Shown piece by piece: positions 25,686-33,860 of a stretch of 64,000 bases of DNA (positions are counted from its first letter, which is position 1; the number at the start of each line of letters is the position of its first letter). This DNA comes from a virus. The stretch lies in the IMG/VR virus record IMGVR_UViG_3300031951_000022, positions 1-64,000 of that record; one strand, given 5' to 3'. The position numbers and the translations under genes are program-made. Under the pieces are notes generated by a model. That model was not told the origin of the DNA. It worked only from the letters and a program-made list of their open reading frames with translations, and did no database searches.

Positions 25686-25899
25686 AATCTCTGTACGCAT
25701 CTAGTTTAAAACACTGACTCATAGTATCTATTAGTGTTTGAGTGTGAATATTTAAAAGAACTCTAATACCTTCTAAAGCATTAGATGTCTCGTCTGGATC
25801 TAAATCATATTCTAAAACTCCCTTACTAATACTACCAATCTGATCTGCAAAATTATATAACTGAGAAATTTCTTCTTCCAAATTAAATCGGTCTTTCAT
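25657..25899 (-). CDS. Hypothetical helical protein
   Basis: 80 aa, helical (NLEEEISQLYNFADQIGSIS). Overlaps the metalloprotease-like gene. Function unknown. Confidence 0.65.
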   Translation of the reverse strand: MKDRFNLEEEISQLYNFADQIGSISKGVLEYDLDPDETSNALEGIRVLLNIHTQTLIDTMSQCFKLDAYRDYAENKTTTL

Positions 25900-25910
25900 T
25901 TTATAAACTC

Positions 25911-26054
25911 CTACTCAATATTATATTGTTCTGGAAATAAATCTAAGTATAGATCGCCAAACAGAACCAACTCGCCGTCTGCATATTGTACTCCATAGAT
26001 CGGCAGTTGGCAAGACTCTTCTGAACTATTTTTAGTTTGTTCTTCACTATTCAT
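25911..26054 (-). CDS. Short acidic protein
   Basis: 47 aa (MNSEEQTKNSSEESCQLP...), ending with FGDLYLDLFPEQYN. Overlaps its neighbour by 8 nt. Function unknown. Confidence 0.6.
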   Translation of the reverse strand: MNSEEQTKNSSEESCQLPIYGVQYADGELVLFGDLYLDLFPEQYNIE

Positions 26055-26259
26055 ATGCCACTTCCCATAACACATCATTAAAATCTTTCAAAGGATACTC
26101 CGACTGTATCATTGGATAATATCCCCATAAATATATCACGTTTCCTCTTGTCCAACCAAGTTCATCTGGTATGCAAAACCATACTGGAGTATTTGGTTCT
26201 AAAGTATAATGCTGACCAATAGGTACTAGTAATAAAATCAATAAATAAATATATTTCAT
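26047..26259 (-). CDS. Secreted or membrane-anchored small protein
   Basis: 70 aa starting MKYIYLLILLLVPIGQH, a signal-like segment, behind a perfect GGAGG. Trp/Tyr-rich remainder. Start chosen by the RBS. Confidence 0.65.
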   Translation of the reverse strand: MKYIYLLILLLVPIGQHYTLEPNTPVWFCIPDELGWTRGNVIYLWGYYPMIQSEYPLKDFNDVLWEVAYE

Positions 26260-26696
26260 TCCATACCTCCCATTAGCCACTTTTTAACATCCATAGGATG
26301 AGTACTACTAAATCTTTTAGAGGTACTAATATAACCAGCGGCAAGATCTAAAATAACATTCTGTTTTTGAATAACTCGTTCTAGATCCATATTTCTAGAC
26401 TTAAGATTATAATTATCTTGTCTACAGCTTTGAATTTCTTTATTTGCTTGAGCCATAGTATCTACTAGTCTATCAATTTCTTGATTTTTTTCTTGTTCTA
26501 GTTTTTCTAGTTTTTCTTCTAATTCTTTATAACTTTTACCCGGAGCATAAACCGTATGAGTAAATTTTTGTAACTCATCTTGATAAAGTCTAAGTTCTGT
26601 AATAATCTGTCTTAGTTCTTTATTTTTTTGAATTAATTCATCACGACTTAAATTATCATAATGAGTGCCTTTTGCAACGTCTGAATAATTATTCAT
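26256..26696 (-). CDS. Coiled-coil protein
   Basis: 146 aa with long heptad segments (ELIQKNKELRQIITELRL, ELEEKLEKLEQEKNQEID). Overlaps the next gene by ATGA. Structural or scaffold-type role possible; not recognised. Confidence 0.65.
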   Translation of the reverse strand: MNNYSDVAKGTHYDNLSRDELIQKNKELRQIITELRLYQDELQKFTHTVYAPGKSYKELEEKLEKLEQEKNQEIDRLVDTMAQANKEIQSCRQDNYNLKSRNMDLERVIQKQNVILDLAAGYISTSKRFSSTHPMDVKKWLMGGME

Positions 26697-26707
26697 TTAT
26701 TATCTCC

Positions 26708-27284
26708 TTAATTTTCTTGATTAAATAGTTTTTGTAGTTCTTTGAAACTCCAAGGCTGACCGAATGGTTTATTATAGTTAATCGTATTATCAACACCAAC
26801 GTCCAGAGTTAATCTGTTTGATATTCTATCTTCATGATCTAATTTAGAGTGAACATGACCATAACAATGAAAACTGCCTTTATGACTAGAAGGCCAACTT
26901 CTGTGAGGATAATGAGATAAAAATATTTTTTGGTTACAATGTATTATTTCTTTAACATCTTGTACTGAACTAAATCCATTCATGTCAACAGTATTATCAT
27001 CTAGATAAAAATCTTTTCTGCGGTCATGATTCCCCCATATTAAATGAACATCGCGGCAATTTATGCGAAGTCTATAGTCTAGTGGTTTTTTACCTTTAAA
27101 ACAAAAATCACCAAGTATGTATAGAGTATCATCATATCCAACAACTTCATTTATATTATCAAGAATAGTCTTGTTCATATGATGAACATCTTCAAATGGG
27201 CGATTACAGTATTTGATTATATTATTGTGACCTTGATTAGCCCGAAGGCTAACCAAAGTGAGTATCAGATATAAAATATATCAT
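26708..27284 (-). CDS. Metallophosphoesterase, coding gap at 27230-27251
   Basis: Calcineurin-like phosphoesterase: GDFCF, GNHDRR, SHYPHRSW, GHVHS are intact downstream. The first metal motif DTH lies in the 5' part, MIYFISDTHFG (27284-27252), which stops at TAG. The frame resumes at GGT-CAC (HNNIIKYCNRPF) after 22 nt. Take-off GGT and landing GGT are identical and enclose a UUCG hairpin, as in translational bypassing of T4 gene 60. Without bypass the product lacks DxH. Alternative: a broken gene translated from a downstream start. An HNH gene precedes it. Confidence 0.7.
27230..27254 (-). other. Candidate translational bypass site
   Basis: Order on the minus strand: take-off GGT (27252-27254), stop TAG (27249-27251), a stem TTAGCC-TTCG-GGCTAA that includes the stop codon, AA after a C, and landing GGT (27230-27232). 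Eight base pairs close a UUCG tetraloop (one G-U). Confidence 0.6.
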
Positions 27285-27288
27285 AATA

Positions 27289-28143
27289 TCACTTATTGTT
27301 TTTCCTTTCATATCTTTGTCCAGCTTTATATGCTAAAATGAGCGTTCTGCAAAGTTCTTGTTCCGACCAGTTTCCTGCGTAAGATTCAATCTTATCAAAT
27401 AACTCGTCTATTGTCAAGTGGTCAGCATCAATATATCTTCCATTTTTCTTTTTAATGTTATCTTTTGCTGTCAAGATTTGACAATTTGCCGGATGCCTTA
27501 AGACTTGTGGAAATACACCCAGACTAAATCCTGTTCTTCTAGACAACATATGATCTCTAACAACACCACTTGTATTATTTTTGTTATGAAAAACTCCATA
27601 CTTTTTAAGTAATCTTAATTGTTTTTTGCAATCTATAAGATCAAACATTTTCTCAATCCAATCTGCTTCTTGATAGTATATTTCAAAATCGCTTTTTTCG
27701 GATATGGGAATCCAATAGCCGTTATTTTCCATAGTTTGTCTATATTTTTGTAAATACTCTGGATTTTCCCATTTTTGTTTAGATTTAATACCAATAAGAT
27801 CTTTTGATTTTTTTGTATGAGGTCTAGAATAAGACTGTTTATCTCTATGCTTATGCATAGCTTCTATTCTTTCTTGATTAAATTTTTTACCTCTATTTGC
27901 TGTGCCATATTTATACCTAAGTTCATCAGTAACTTTTGATCTTATTAATTGTGATTGTTTCTTTTTTTGTTGTTCAGACCACCGTTTATTGAAATTAGGA
28001 TTGTTTTTTCCTTTCATTGAGGATTGCATATTTATTGCATAACATTCTTTACTACAATACACAGACTTTGCTTTCGCTTGTGAAGCATATCTATTGAATG
28101 TTTTATTACATACTGGACATTTTAATCTTAATAATTTAGACAT
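27289..28143 (-). CDS. HNH homing endonuclease with NUMOD-like repeats
   Basis: 284 aa. N-terminal zinc finger (CPVCNKTF, CSKEC), repeated K-basic helices like NUMOD3 (KYGTANRGKKFNQERIEAM), then an HNH core VVRDHMLSRRTGF, PANCQILTAKDNIKKK. It sits inside the metallophosphoesterase gene: the first 12 codons of that gene are present both upstream (28222) and downstream (27284) of it. RBS AAGGAG and a CTTTGGTGTAT motif upstream. Confidence 0.88.
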   Translation of the reverse strand: MSKLLRLKCPVCNKTFNRYASQAKAKSVYCSKECYAINMQSSMKGKNNPNFNKRWSEQQKKKQSQLIRSKVTDELRYKYGTANRGKKFNQERIEAMHKHRDKQSYSRPHTKKSKDLIGIKSKQKWENPEYLQKYRQTMENNGYWIPISEKSDFEIYYQEADWIEKMFDLIDCKKQLRLLKKYGVFHNKNNTSGVVRDHMLSRRTGFSLGVFPQVLRHPANCQILTAKDNIKKKNGRYIDADHLTIDELFDKIESYAGNWSEQELCRTLILAYKAGQRYERKNNK

Positions 28144-28183
28144 ATTATAATCTCCTTAAAAATATAATACACCAAAGTCTGAT

Positions 28184-28222
28184 TTAATGTCCAAAATGCG
28201 TATCAGATATAAAATATATCAT
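28184..28222 (-). pseudogene. Truncated duplicate 5' end of the metallophosphoesterase
   Basis: Encodes MIYFISDTHFGH then TAA. The nucleotide match with 27284-27252 is nearly exact, with silent third-position changes (ACG/ACT, CAT/CAC, GGA/GGT). Its ATG overlaps the stop of the 51-aa upstream gene, so it is probably the original start of the gene before endonuclease insertion. Confidence 0.75.
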
Positions 28223-28374
28223 GAAAAATACAAACCGTCTATCTTCTTGATAATGTTAATATAAACTTCTGGTTGCTGATGAATCTCAGTTCCTTCTGGC
28301 CCGTTATTTATTTTCTTAAGTTTATCTTCTACTAGTTCTCTTAAAATATCTAAATCTTGATTGGTTAGTTTCAT
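28219..28374 (-). CDS. Hypothetical helical protein
   Basis: 51 aa (MKLTNQDLDILRELVEDKL...). RBS AAGAG. Stop overlaps the ATG of the duplicated phosphoesterase 5' end. Confidence 0.65.
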   Translation of the reverse strand: MKLTNQDLDILRELVEDKLKKINNGPEGTEIHQQPEVYINIIKKIDGLYFS

Positions 28375-28384
28375 ATTTATCTCT

Positions 28385-28846
28385 TTACTGTAAGAATTTT
28401 TCTTTCATCAATCTATTTATTTGTAAAATATTTAATCCAACAACTTGTCCTGAATCGGTTCCAATATACAAATCTAAAACCCCATTAATATTTTTTACAT
28501 TAAAACTTTCATTTTGAAAAATTACTTCTATAGCATCCATATCTTCGCTATAAGAAGTTGCCGGAGTAAACTGACAAGGATTGTATTTTTTAAAATATTC
28601 ATCAACAGTCATGGTATTATAAACGCCACATTTTTCCAATTCTTTCCTAAAAGATTCATGTGCGTCTAAAACCCTATTAATATCAACGGCGTTTTGATGT
28701 CCTTTTAAGGGGTTATTATATTTGCCCCAACCACACCTATCATATAACTCTTGCATCTTAATATCAAGATCATCACTAAGTTCTTGATAAGTTTTGGGAG
28801 GAAACATCCAATCGAATAAACTAGTAAAACCTTTTAGGAGACTCAT
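28385..28846 (-). CDS. Hypothetical protein
   Basis: 153 aa. Mixed alpha/beta (FTSLFDWMFPPKTYQEL; VEVIF-like strands near the C-terminus). Overlaps upstream gene by 4 nt. Unrecognised. Confidence 0.65.
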   Translation of the reverse strand: MSLLKGFTSLFDWMFPPKTYQELSDDLDIKMQELYDRCGWGKYNNPLKGHQNAVDINRVLDAHESFRKELEKCGVYNTMTVDEYFKKYNPCQFTPATSYSEDMDAIEVIFQNESFNVKNINGVLDLYIGTDSGQVVGLNILQINRLMKEKFLQ

Positions 28847-29055
28847 AATTGTTCCTTTTCTGGTCTTAATACTTTTAGTTCTATTGCTGATGTTAATAAC
28901 AAATGCTGATTATTAATATTACAGCTCTTTTTCCAATCTATAATCTTTTGTTCAACTCTGTGATAAGTTTCAGCACTTAATTTATCTACAGTAGAGAATA
29001 CTAGCACATCATCTGGTTTTAAACTCATTACTGATATTTGTGGTAGATCGTTCAT
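28843..29055 (-). CDS. Hypothetical protein
   Basis: 70 aa from MNDLPQISVMSLKPDDVLVF. KPDDVLVF... is common in small phage proteins. Start at 29055 overlaps the upstream stop. Confidence 0.6.
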   Translation of the reverse strand: MNDLPQISVMSLKPDDVLVFSTVDKLSAETYHRVEQKIIDWKKSCNINNQHLLLTSAIELKVLRPEKEQL

Positions 29056-29333
29056 TTTGATAGTATCCATAGCGTTGTGATAAATAAAGTTGCTTGAACT
29101 ATTGGAAAAACAGCAACATAAAGAGACCAACGATTAAGAGCCAAAGGAATAGCTGAACAGATAAAACAAACAATGGGAAAAGTTAATATAATCCACATCA
29201 TTATATGAGCTAACATACTATCTTGTGCTTGAGGACTATCCATGCTCATTAGTCCCGCCATTAAACAAGGTAAAAAACCAACGACCCCAAATACCAAGTT
29301 AAAAAAAGACAATACTTTTATTAGTAAAATCAT
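29052..29333 (-). CDS. Integral membrane protein
   Basis: 93 aa, three hydrophobic segments, resembling the small DUF-type membrane proteins of phages. Function unknown. Confidence 0.65.
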   Translation of the reverse strand: MILLIKVLSFFNLVFGVVGFLPCLMAGLMSMDSPQAQDSMLAHIMMWIILTFPIVCFICSAIPLALNRWSLYVAVFPIVQATLFITTLWILSK

Positions 29334-29515
29334 TTTCTAACTCCTGCTCCACCAGTAACTAATCCAGTAAGCCACAAGGTTGCTAAATATGTCCATATAT
29401 TCATGGGAATATTAGTATGAAACAAAGTGTTAACTGCCCATATGGTTATAAATGGACAAACTATAACAAGTATAACTATAAAAATTAAGAACCAAATAAA
29501 CATATCAGTTTTCAT
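29330..29515 (-). CDS. Small integral membrane protein
   Basis: 61 aa starting MKTDMFIWFLIFIVILVIV. Two hydrophobic segments, basic C-terminus. Overlaps both neighbours. Confidence 0.65.
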   Translation of the reverse strand: MKTDMFIWFLIFIVILVIVCPFITIWAVNTLFHTNIPMNIWTYLATLWLTGLVTGGAGVRK

Positions 29516-30191
29516 TATTTTTCTTTCTAATTTGATATAAGTTGATACCCTTTTTGATATTTTTAATAACAGCACAGATCTTTTTTATAATATCCGTACC
29601 TGATATAGTTTTACCATCAATTATAGTATACGAATCACCAACATAAATGGCTAACTGCTCAGACGCTTTAATCATATCATCTGTGATCTGGTTGTCAAGA
29701 TATTCTAGATCGTGGCTTAGTCCTTTAATTGTCCAGCCTTTGAGTTTAAGTTCATTTCTGAGTTCTATATTTTCTTGTCTAGTTTGAGAAGTAGGTTCAA
29801 CCCAAGGAAAATCTCTGACAATCCTTTTATAGAATTCTAGATTCTTGCGGTGTCTTTTATTGCTAGTTTGAAGTTTCTTAATCTTCTTTTCTAATCTCTG
29901 AATTTTAATTTGTTCTGGCGATAGTGTTGAATAATTTTTAGCATCTGTTTTGTCAGGAAAAACTGGCCATTCTAATGCTAGTTCTTTTAAAAGATCATGA
30001 GGTTTTTTGTGAAGTATATCAAAATAAAAGGTGTCTTGGTATGAACCAGTAATTTGATGATATTTTTGCGGCCAGACTTTAGACAATTCATCCAATATAA
30101 TTTGGCCGTACCTTAATCGTTCAGATTTAGGCTTGTCACCTTGATTCGCATAAATATTCTCAATATTTTCAAGAAATTTTTTATATGTCAT
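29505..30191 (-). CDS. Hypothetical protein, family repeated at 34586
   Basis: 228 aa. N-terminal RYGQIILDELSKVWPQKYHQI matches the small protein at 34586-34831 (RYGQTVMNVLWEVWPNKYREI). The rest is coiled coil (RLEKKIKKLQTSNKRHRKNL). Function unknown. Confidence 0.65.
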   Translation of the reverse strand: MTYKKFLENIENIYANQGDKPKSERLRYGQIILDELSKVWPQKYHQITGSYQDTFYFDILHKKPHDLLKELALEWPVFPDKTDAKNYSTLSPEQIKIQRLEKKIKKLQTSNKRHRKNLEFYKRIVRDFPWVEPTSQTRQENIELRNELKLKGWTIKGLSHDLEYLDNQITDDMIKASEQLAIYVGDSYTIIDGKTISGTDIIKKICAVIKNIKKGINLYQIRKKNNEN

Positions 30192-30351
30192 TTGAATCAC
30201 TATTAAAAAATGTTTCGTTACCTAAAAAACCCAAAATAAATCCCATAGAAAGCATTGCTGCAAATGGATCATTCCAATATAAACAAGAACATATAAAAAT
30301 AGCAGCAGCACTATATGCTATAATAAGTTTTTGAATTTGTGATTTAGTCAT
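30181..30351 (-). CDS. Small membrane protein
   Basis: 56 aa (MTKSQIQKLIIAYSAAAIF...), two hydrophobic stretches. Function unknown. Confidence 0.6.
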   Translation of the reverse strand: MTKSQIQKLIIAYSAAAIFICSCLYWNDPFAAMLSMGFILGFLGNETFFNSDSNDI

Positions 30352-30353
30352 TA

Positions 30354-30602
30354 TTATAACATCCATTCTCTTAGGTCAATTATATTAAACCAATCATATG
30401 TTTTATCAGTATTGATGTGCAAATATTGTATTTCTGGTTCTTTTTTGTATTGAATCCCATTTAGATCAAAAGTTCCGCGTTCTTTAGTTATAACTGTGAA
30501 AGAATTTATCGCTTCCTCTCTTGAGGAAAAGGTTCCTATCCAATCCTTATCGCCAGACTGAGGATAATAATCATTACCCATAGTTAATAGATAAAATTTC
30601 AT
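30354..30602 (-). CDS. Hypothetical protein
   Basis: 82 aa beginning MKFYLLTMGNDYYPQSGDKD; DWIGTFSSREEAINSF is a pattern shared by several small phage proteins. Coupled to the next gene by a 4-nt overlap. Confidence 0.65.
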   Translation of the reverse strand: MKFYLLTMGNDYYPQSGDKDWIGTFSSREEAINSFTVITKERGTFDLNGIQYKKEPEIQYLHINTDKTYDWFNIIDLREWML

Positions 30603-30799
30603 CTTCCCAAAATCCTTTCCTCTAAGAACATAAAATATCCATTATAAAATACTCTGCACATTATATCCAATATTTCTTCATCGTTTTGTGAGTTCTTGAT
30701 ACTGTATAGTAGATATTCTCTTTTGTTAGAAAATTTCGGACTACTCCAATCTATTTCGTCTAAAAAAGTTTCAAATTTTTCTCTAATACTCTTACTCAT
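30599..30799 (-). CDS. Hypothetical protein
   Basis: 66 aa, helical, with YNGYFMFLEERILGR at the end. Function unknown. Confidence 0.6.
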   Translation of the reverse strand: MSKSIREKFETFLDEIDWSSPKFSNKREYLLYSIKNSQNDEEILDIMCRVFYNGYFMFLEERILGR

Positions 30800-30800
30800 A

Positions 30801-31145
30801 TCAATATATAGATTCGATAGGAAAAGGTTTGTTATGTGTTTCTGGTTGTTGAACTTCTTTAAGAAATTGTTCTCCAGAAATTTTTCTTGTTATTGCTGTA
30901 AAGTTTCCATTAAATGTATAAGAGTTTCCATGATAGTCCATAAAAGTATTCTTGGTTAATTCATAAAGATTTCTGTATGTTTTCCCACTACTATCAGTAA
31001 CATCAACAACAGTATATATTTTTTGAGGATTTATTACTCTGCATGATTTAATTCCTGACCCAATAGTAATTATCAGAAATAAAATGGACAATCCAACAAC
31101 TGTTCCATGAATGAATGTAAAAAGATAGTGGTTAAATTTTCCCAT
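30801..31145 (-). CDS. Membrane-anchored protein
   Basis: 114 aa. N-terminal transmembrane helix (GTVVGLSILFLIITIGSGI) followed by a beta-rich soluble domain (IYTVVDVTDSSGKTYRNLY). Start abuts the upstream stop. Confidence 0.65.
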   Translation of the reverse strand: MGKFNHYLFTFIHGTVVGLSILFLIITIGSGIKSCRVINPQKIYTVVDVTDSSGKTYRNLYELTKNTFMDYHGNSYTFNGNFTAITRKISGEQFLKEVQQPETHNKPFPIESIY

Positions 31146-31582
31146 TATTTTCCTATCTTAACTATTTCAAAACCCCAACCAAAAATTCTAAAATTAAAAC
31201 CTTTTCCCCAATCGTATGTATAATAATACATTTCGGTAGTTAAATTTAAAGATATACCATATTCATAAAGATCATCGCTGGGTTCCCAGTTAGTGTCAAT
31301 CTTGGGTCTTTTATAAAACAAGAAATTAAATGGATGAAACCACTTCGTTTCAATATTATCATACCATTTTCTGTTATCTTCAGGGAGATATGTTTCTTGA
31401 CAGTTTTCACAAATCCACAATCCCCCATTGGTTTCATAACCATTATTATGGCTCTTGATGGGACAAAGATAACTATTGTTCACACTATTTTCTCTTTCGC
31501 AGGTATAAATAGTTTCTCCACAAACAACACACTTTTCGGTAGGAGCATCTGGATCAACACATTTTGTATTAGTATCACTCAT
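31145..31582 (-). CDS. Zinc-binding protein
   Basis: 145 aa. CVVCGETIYTC and CENC cysteine pairs near residues 18-60 suggest a zinc site; tryptophan/tyrosine-rich C-terminal half. Function unknown. Confidence 0.65.
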   Translation of the reverse strand: MSDTNTKCVDPDAPTEKCVVCGETIYTCERENSVNNSYLCPIKSHNNGYETNGGLWICENCQETYLPEDNRKWYDNIETKWFHPFNFLFYKRPKIDTNWEPSDDLYEYGISLNLTTEMYYYTYDWGKGFNFRIFGWGFEIVKIGK

Positions 31583-31778
31583 AATAATGAAGTTTTCTTT
31601 TATAAATATCTGGATATTTGTTTTCTATGGTTTCAGAATCATTTTCGATTCCTAAAGCATACAGAACGTGGGAATAAAATGCAAGACCCTCAAATTCACT
31701 TTCTGGATATTCTCTATGATCCCTATCATAGTCTACTACTAAAATTCGTAGTTTATCTAAAAATTCTTCATTAGTCAT
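31575..31778 (-). CDS. Hypothetical protein, paralog of part of 45314-45679
   Basis: 67 aa. FLDKLRILVVDYDRDHREYP then FEGLAFYSHV matches the C-terminal half of the protein at 45314-45679 (FLNKLKELVVKYDKEQGRYQ). Start chosen at the internal ATG 31778. Confidence 0.65.
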   Translation of the reverse strand: MTNEEFLDKLRILVVDYDRDHREYPESEFEGLAFYSHVLYALGIENDSETIENKYPDIYKRKLHYYE

Positions 31779-32116
31779 AATACTTCTGTAAGAATTCTCC
31801 AACTTTTAAGTTTGAGCCCCTCATTAATAACTTCTATTGGCTTACCTTTAAGTTCATCAATAGTTTTAACTTTAGCATCTTTTAGTAGCTTATTAATCTT
31901 TTTTATCATTTCTACTCTTTGATTTGAACGATCTTCTTCTGTCCATTTGGTATATTGATCCACCCAAATATCTTCACTCCATCCTCCCTCAATAAAATCA
32001 ACACATCCTTTTCCATCAAAACTTAATTCCACAGTTAAACCAAACTGAGCATCTTGGTATCCACCATATCCGAAATATACTTTTTCAATTTTACCAAGTT
32101 CTTTTTTAGAATTCAT
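31775..32116 (-). CDS. Conserved phage hypothetical
   Basis: 113 aa. YFGYGGYQDAQFGLTVELSF is a recognisable signature of a phage hypothetical family (GYQD..GL...LGG..). Biochemical function unknown. Confidence 0.7.
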   Translation of the reverse strand: MNSKKELGKIEKVYFGYGGYQDAQFGLTVELSFDGKGCVDFIEGGWSEDIWVDQYTKWTEEDRSNQRVEMIKKINKLLKDAKVKTIDELKGKPIEVINEGLKLKSWRILTEVL

Positions 32117-32369
32117 CTTCTGTTACCTCTCTAAAGTCACTAGTATGTCTCATAACCTCAATTCTGCCATTATCTAAGTCTGCCAAAACACAATGACCGG
32201 GAGCGTTTTTAATTTCGGTTAAGAATACAAAAAACTTTTTCTTATTTGATCCATATCCCAACGAATCATAATATTTAATTTTATCTTGGTCTGATAATTG
32301 ATTCCAAAAATCTGGATTAAAATTTTTTGGTTCAAAAACAACTACTGTGCCGGGAGTAAAAGTATTCAT
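32106..32369 (-). CDS. Hypothetical protein
   Basis: 87 aa. FTPGTVVVFEPKNFNPDFW ... GHCVLADLDNGRIEVMRHT is a small beta-barrel-like pattern. Function unknown. Confidence 0.65.
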   Translation of the reverse strand: MNTFTPGTVVVFEPKNFNPDFWNQLSDQDKIKYYDSLGYGSNKKKFFVFLTEIKNAPGHCVLADLDNGRIEVMRHTSDFREVTEDEF

Positions 32370-32371
32370 AT

Positions 32372-32626
32372 TTAGTCTTCTTTTGCTGCTTTAATTACAT
32401 CTTCTCTTGAGATAATTACTGTAACACGATAAGTGTTTGACTTCCATTGTTCCCAAGCCTTACATAATACGCATCTAGGTTCATAGTTTGTACAAGGTTC
32501 TCCATAAATATCAATCATTTCGTTCATAGTTAAAGGTACAGTAACTTCAACAAAATTTAAACTAAATCCATAATGCGCTTTTAGATTTTCTAATTGATCT
32601 TTTTGAGATAGTGGGATTTTATACAT
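32372..32626 (-). CDS. Hypothetical protein
   Basis: 84 aa. Has CVLCKAWEQW in the second half. Unrecognised. Confidence 0.6.
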   Translation of the reverse strand: MYKIPLSQKDQLENLKAHYGFSLNFVEVTVPLTMNEMIDIYGEPCTNYEPRCVLCKAWEQWKSNTYRVTVIISREDVIKAAKED

Positions 32627-32627
32627 C

Positions 32628-32831
32628 TTATTTATCTACTTTAGAATTCCACTTAAATTCAACTTTTCCTGTGTCATCCACTATTACCCAATGAGCCGCT
32701 TTATTGATAATGGCTTGTCTTTTAAATTTATGGTCTGTCCAGTTTGTTCCACAACCCCAGCCTATAACAAAACCAACCAATAGAATTAATACTGCTGGTA
32801 TAAAAAGTTCATTATCATTATAATATGTCAT
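32628..32831 (-). CDS. Membrane-anchored small protein
   Basis: 67 aa; one transmembrane helix (FIPAVLILLVGFVIGWGCG) then AAHWVIVDDTGKVEFKW, a pattern of Cys/His-anchored phage proteins. Function unknown. Confidence 0.65.
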   Translation of the reverse strand: MTYYNDNELFIPAVLILLVGFVIGWGCGTNWTDHKFKRQAIINKAAHWVIVDDTGKVEFKWNSKVDK

Positions 32832-32836
32832 ATTGT

Positions 32837-33859
32837 TTACTCTTTAAGCAAAAAATCGTTATTGATAGCCTTAAAACTAACTTCTCCACAAAAACTACGA
32901 ATAACAATTCCCTCACGATCCTGAGAATCTTTCGCAGAAGGGAAGTGGGTTTTATACTTACCCTTTGCCATCTCCAATAGATCGGTTTTAGTATATCCGA
33001 AACTTGAGCCTTTGTCAACTATAGGAACAAAATTCAAACCAAGTTGAGAGGTTACAATTAAAGATTTATCTAAACATAATTTTTGACCTGTTCTAATATC
33101 TACCACATTAAATATATAAAGATCAACATGAGATAATCCTAATGGGTTTTTTTGAATACCCGGCCCAACAACTTCTCCCTGTAATGCTAGTCTGTGACCC
33201 TTTTCCCAAAAATTCCTTAAACCCTGCTCAATATTGTATTTTCTACTTAAGACCCAAAAGTTATGGGTGTCGTTTTCTTTATAGGAGAAATTTCTTCCAC
33301 AAACATGATAAGTTTCATCTTTGGGATCAATTAAAAATGTACTAGAAGTACCATCTAATTTAAGACTAATATAATAAGGTTGTCCAGTTAATCTTTCAAT
33401 AAAACCATATTCATCATCTAATTGAACCCGTATTTCATCTGTTTTACTTATGGGCCATATGAATTTCTTAGCATCTCCAGATATAGAAGTTGGGATGGGA
33501 GGATCATATTTTTCAATACCCAATAGGTCTGTAACATCAGCCCCAGCGGTCAATCCTGCTAGTATAGGAAAGACACTTATGGGTAATGCCAAGCCCTGAC
33601 TAAGTTGTTTCTTTAATTTACAACTCTTTAAACGATATTTTTTTAGATTATCATTCCAACAACTCTTACGAAGGAATTCAAATTCTGGAAGTTCTGGAAG
33701 TAAACTATCTATCTCTATAAATAGACAAGTATCACCGGGTTGAAATTCACCCTTTTTACTAACAACTTCCCAACCTAAAACACCAACAGTTTCTATACTG
33801 TCTGCATCTGGTATAGATTTAACATATTTCACAGTTTGTATACTTGCTAGTTTTCTCAT
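32837..33859 (-). CDS. RNA ligase, DraRnl-like
   Basis: 340 aa. N-terminal OB-like domain (residues ~1-110), then the nucleotidyltransferase core with SLKLDGTS (motif I Lys), LQGEVVGPGIQ (motif IIIa/III), EGIVIR (IV) and SFKAINNDFLLK (V). The N-terminal OB plus ligase order fits the Rnl5/DraRnl family that seals 3'-OH/5'-phosphate nicks in RNA. It may repair cleaved tRNA during host defence; that is inferred. Confidence 0.9.
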   Translation of the reverse strand: MRKLASIQTVKYVKSIPDADSIETVGVLGWEVVSKKGEFQPGDTCLFIEIDSLLPELPEFEFLRKSCWNDNLKKYRLKSCKLKKQLSQGLALPISVFPILAGLTAGADVTDLLGIEKYDPPIPTSISGDAKKFIWPISKTDEIRVQLDDEYGFIERLTGQPYYISLKLDGTSSTFLIDPKDETYHVCGRNFSYKENDTHNFWVLSRKYNIEQGLRNFWEKGHRLALQGEVVGPGIQKNPLGLSHVDLYIFNVVDIRTGQKLCLDKSLIVTSQLGLNFVPIVDKGSSFGYTKTDLLEMAKGKYKTHFPSAKDSQDREGIVIRSFCGEVSFKAINNDFLLKE

Positions 33860-33860
33860 T

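Noticed and set aside
27289-28143. Group I intron hosting the HNH gene
   Set aside because: The duplicated 5' end on both sides argues for a free insertion, and I see no group I P/Q/R/S core.
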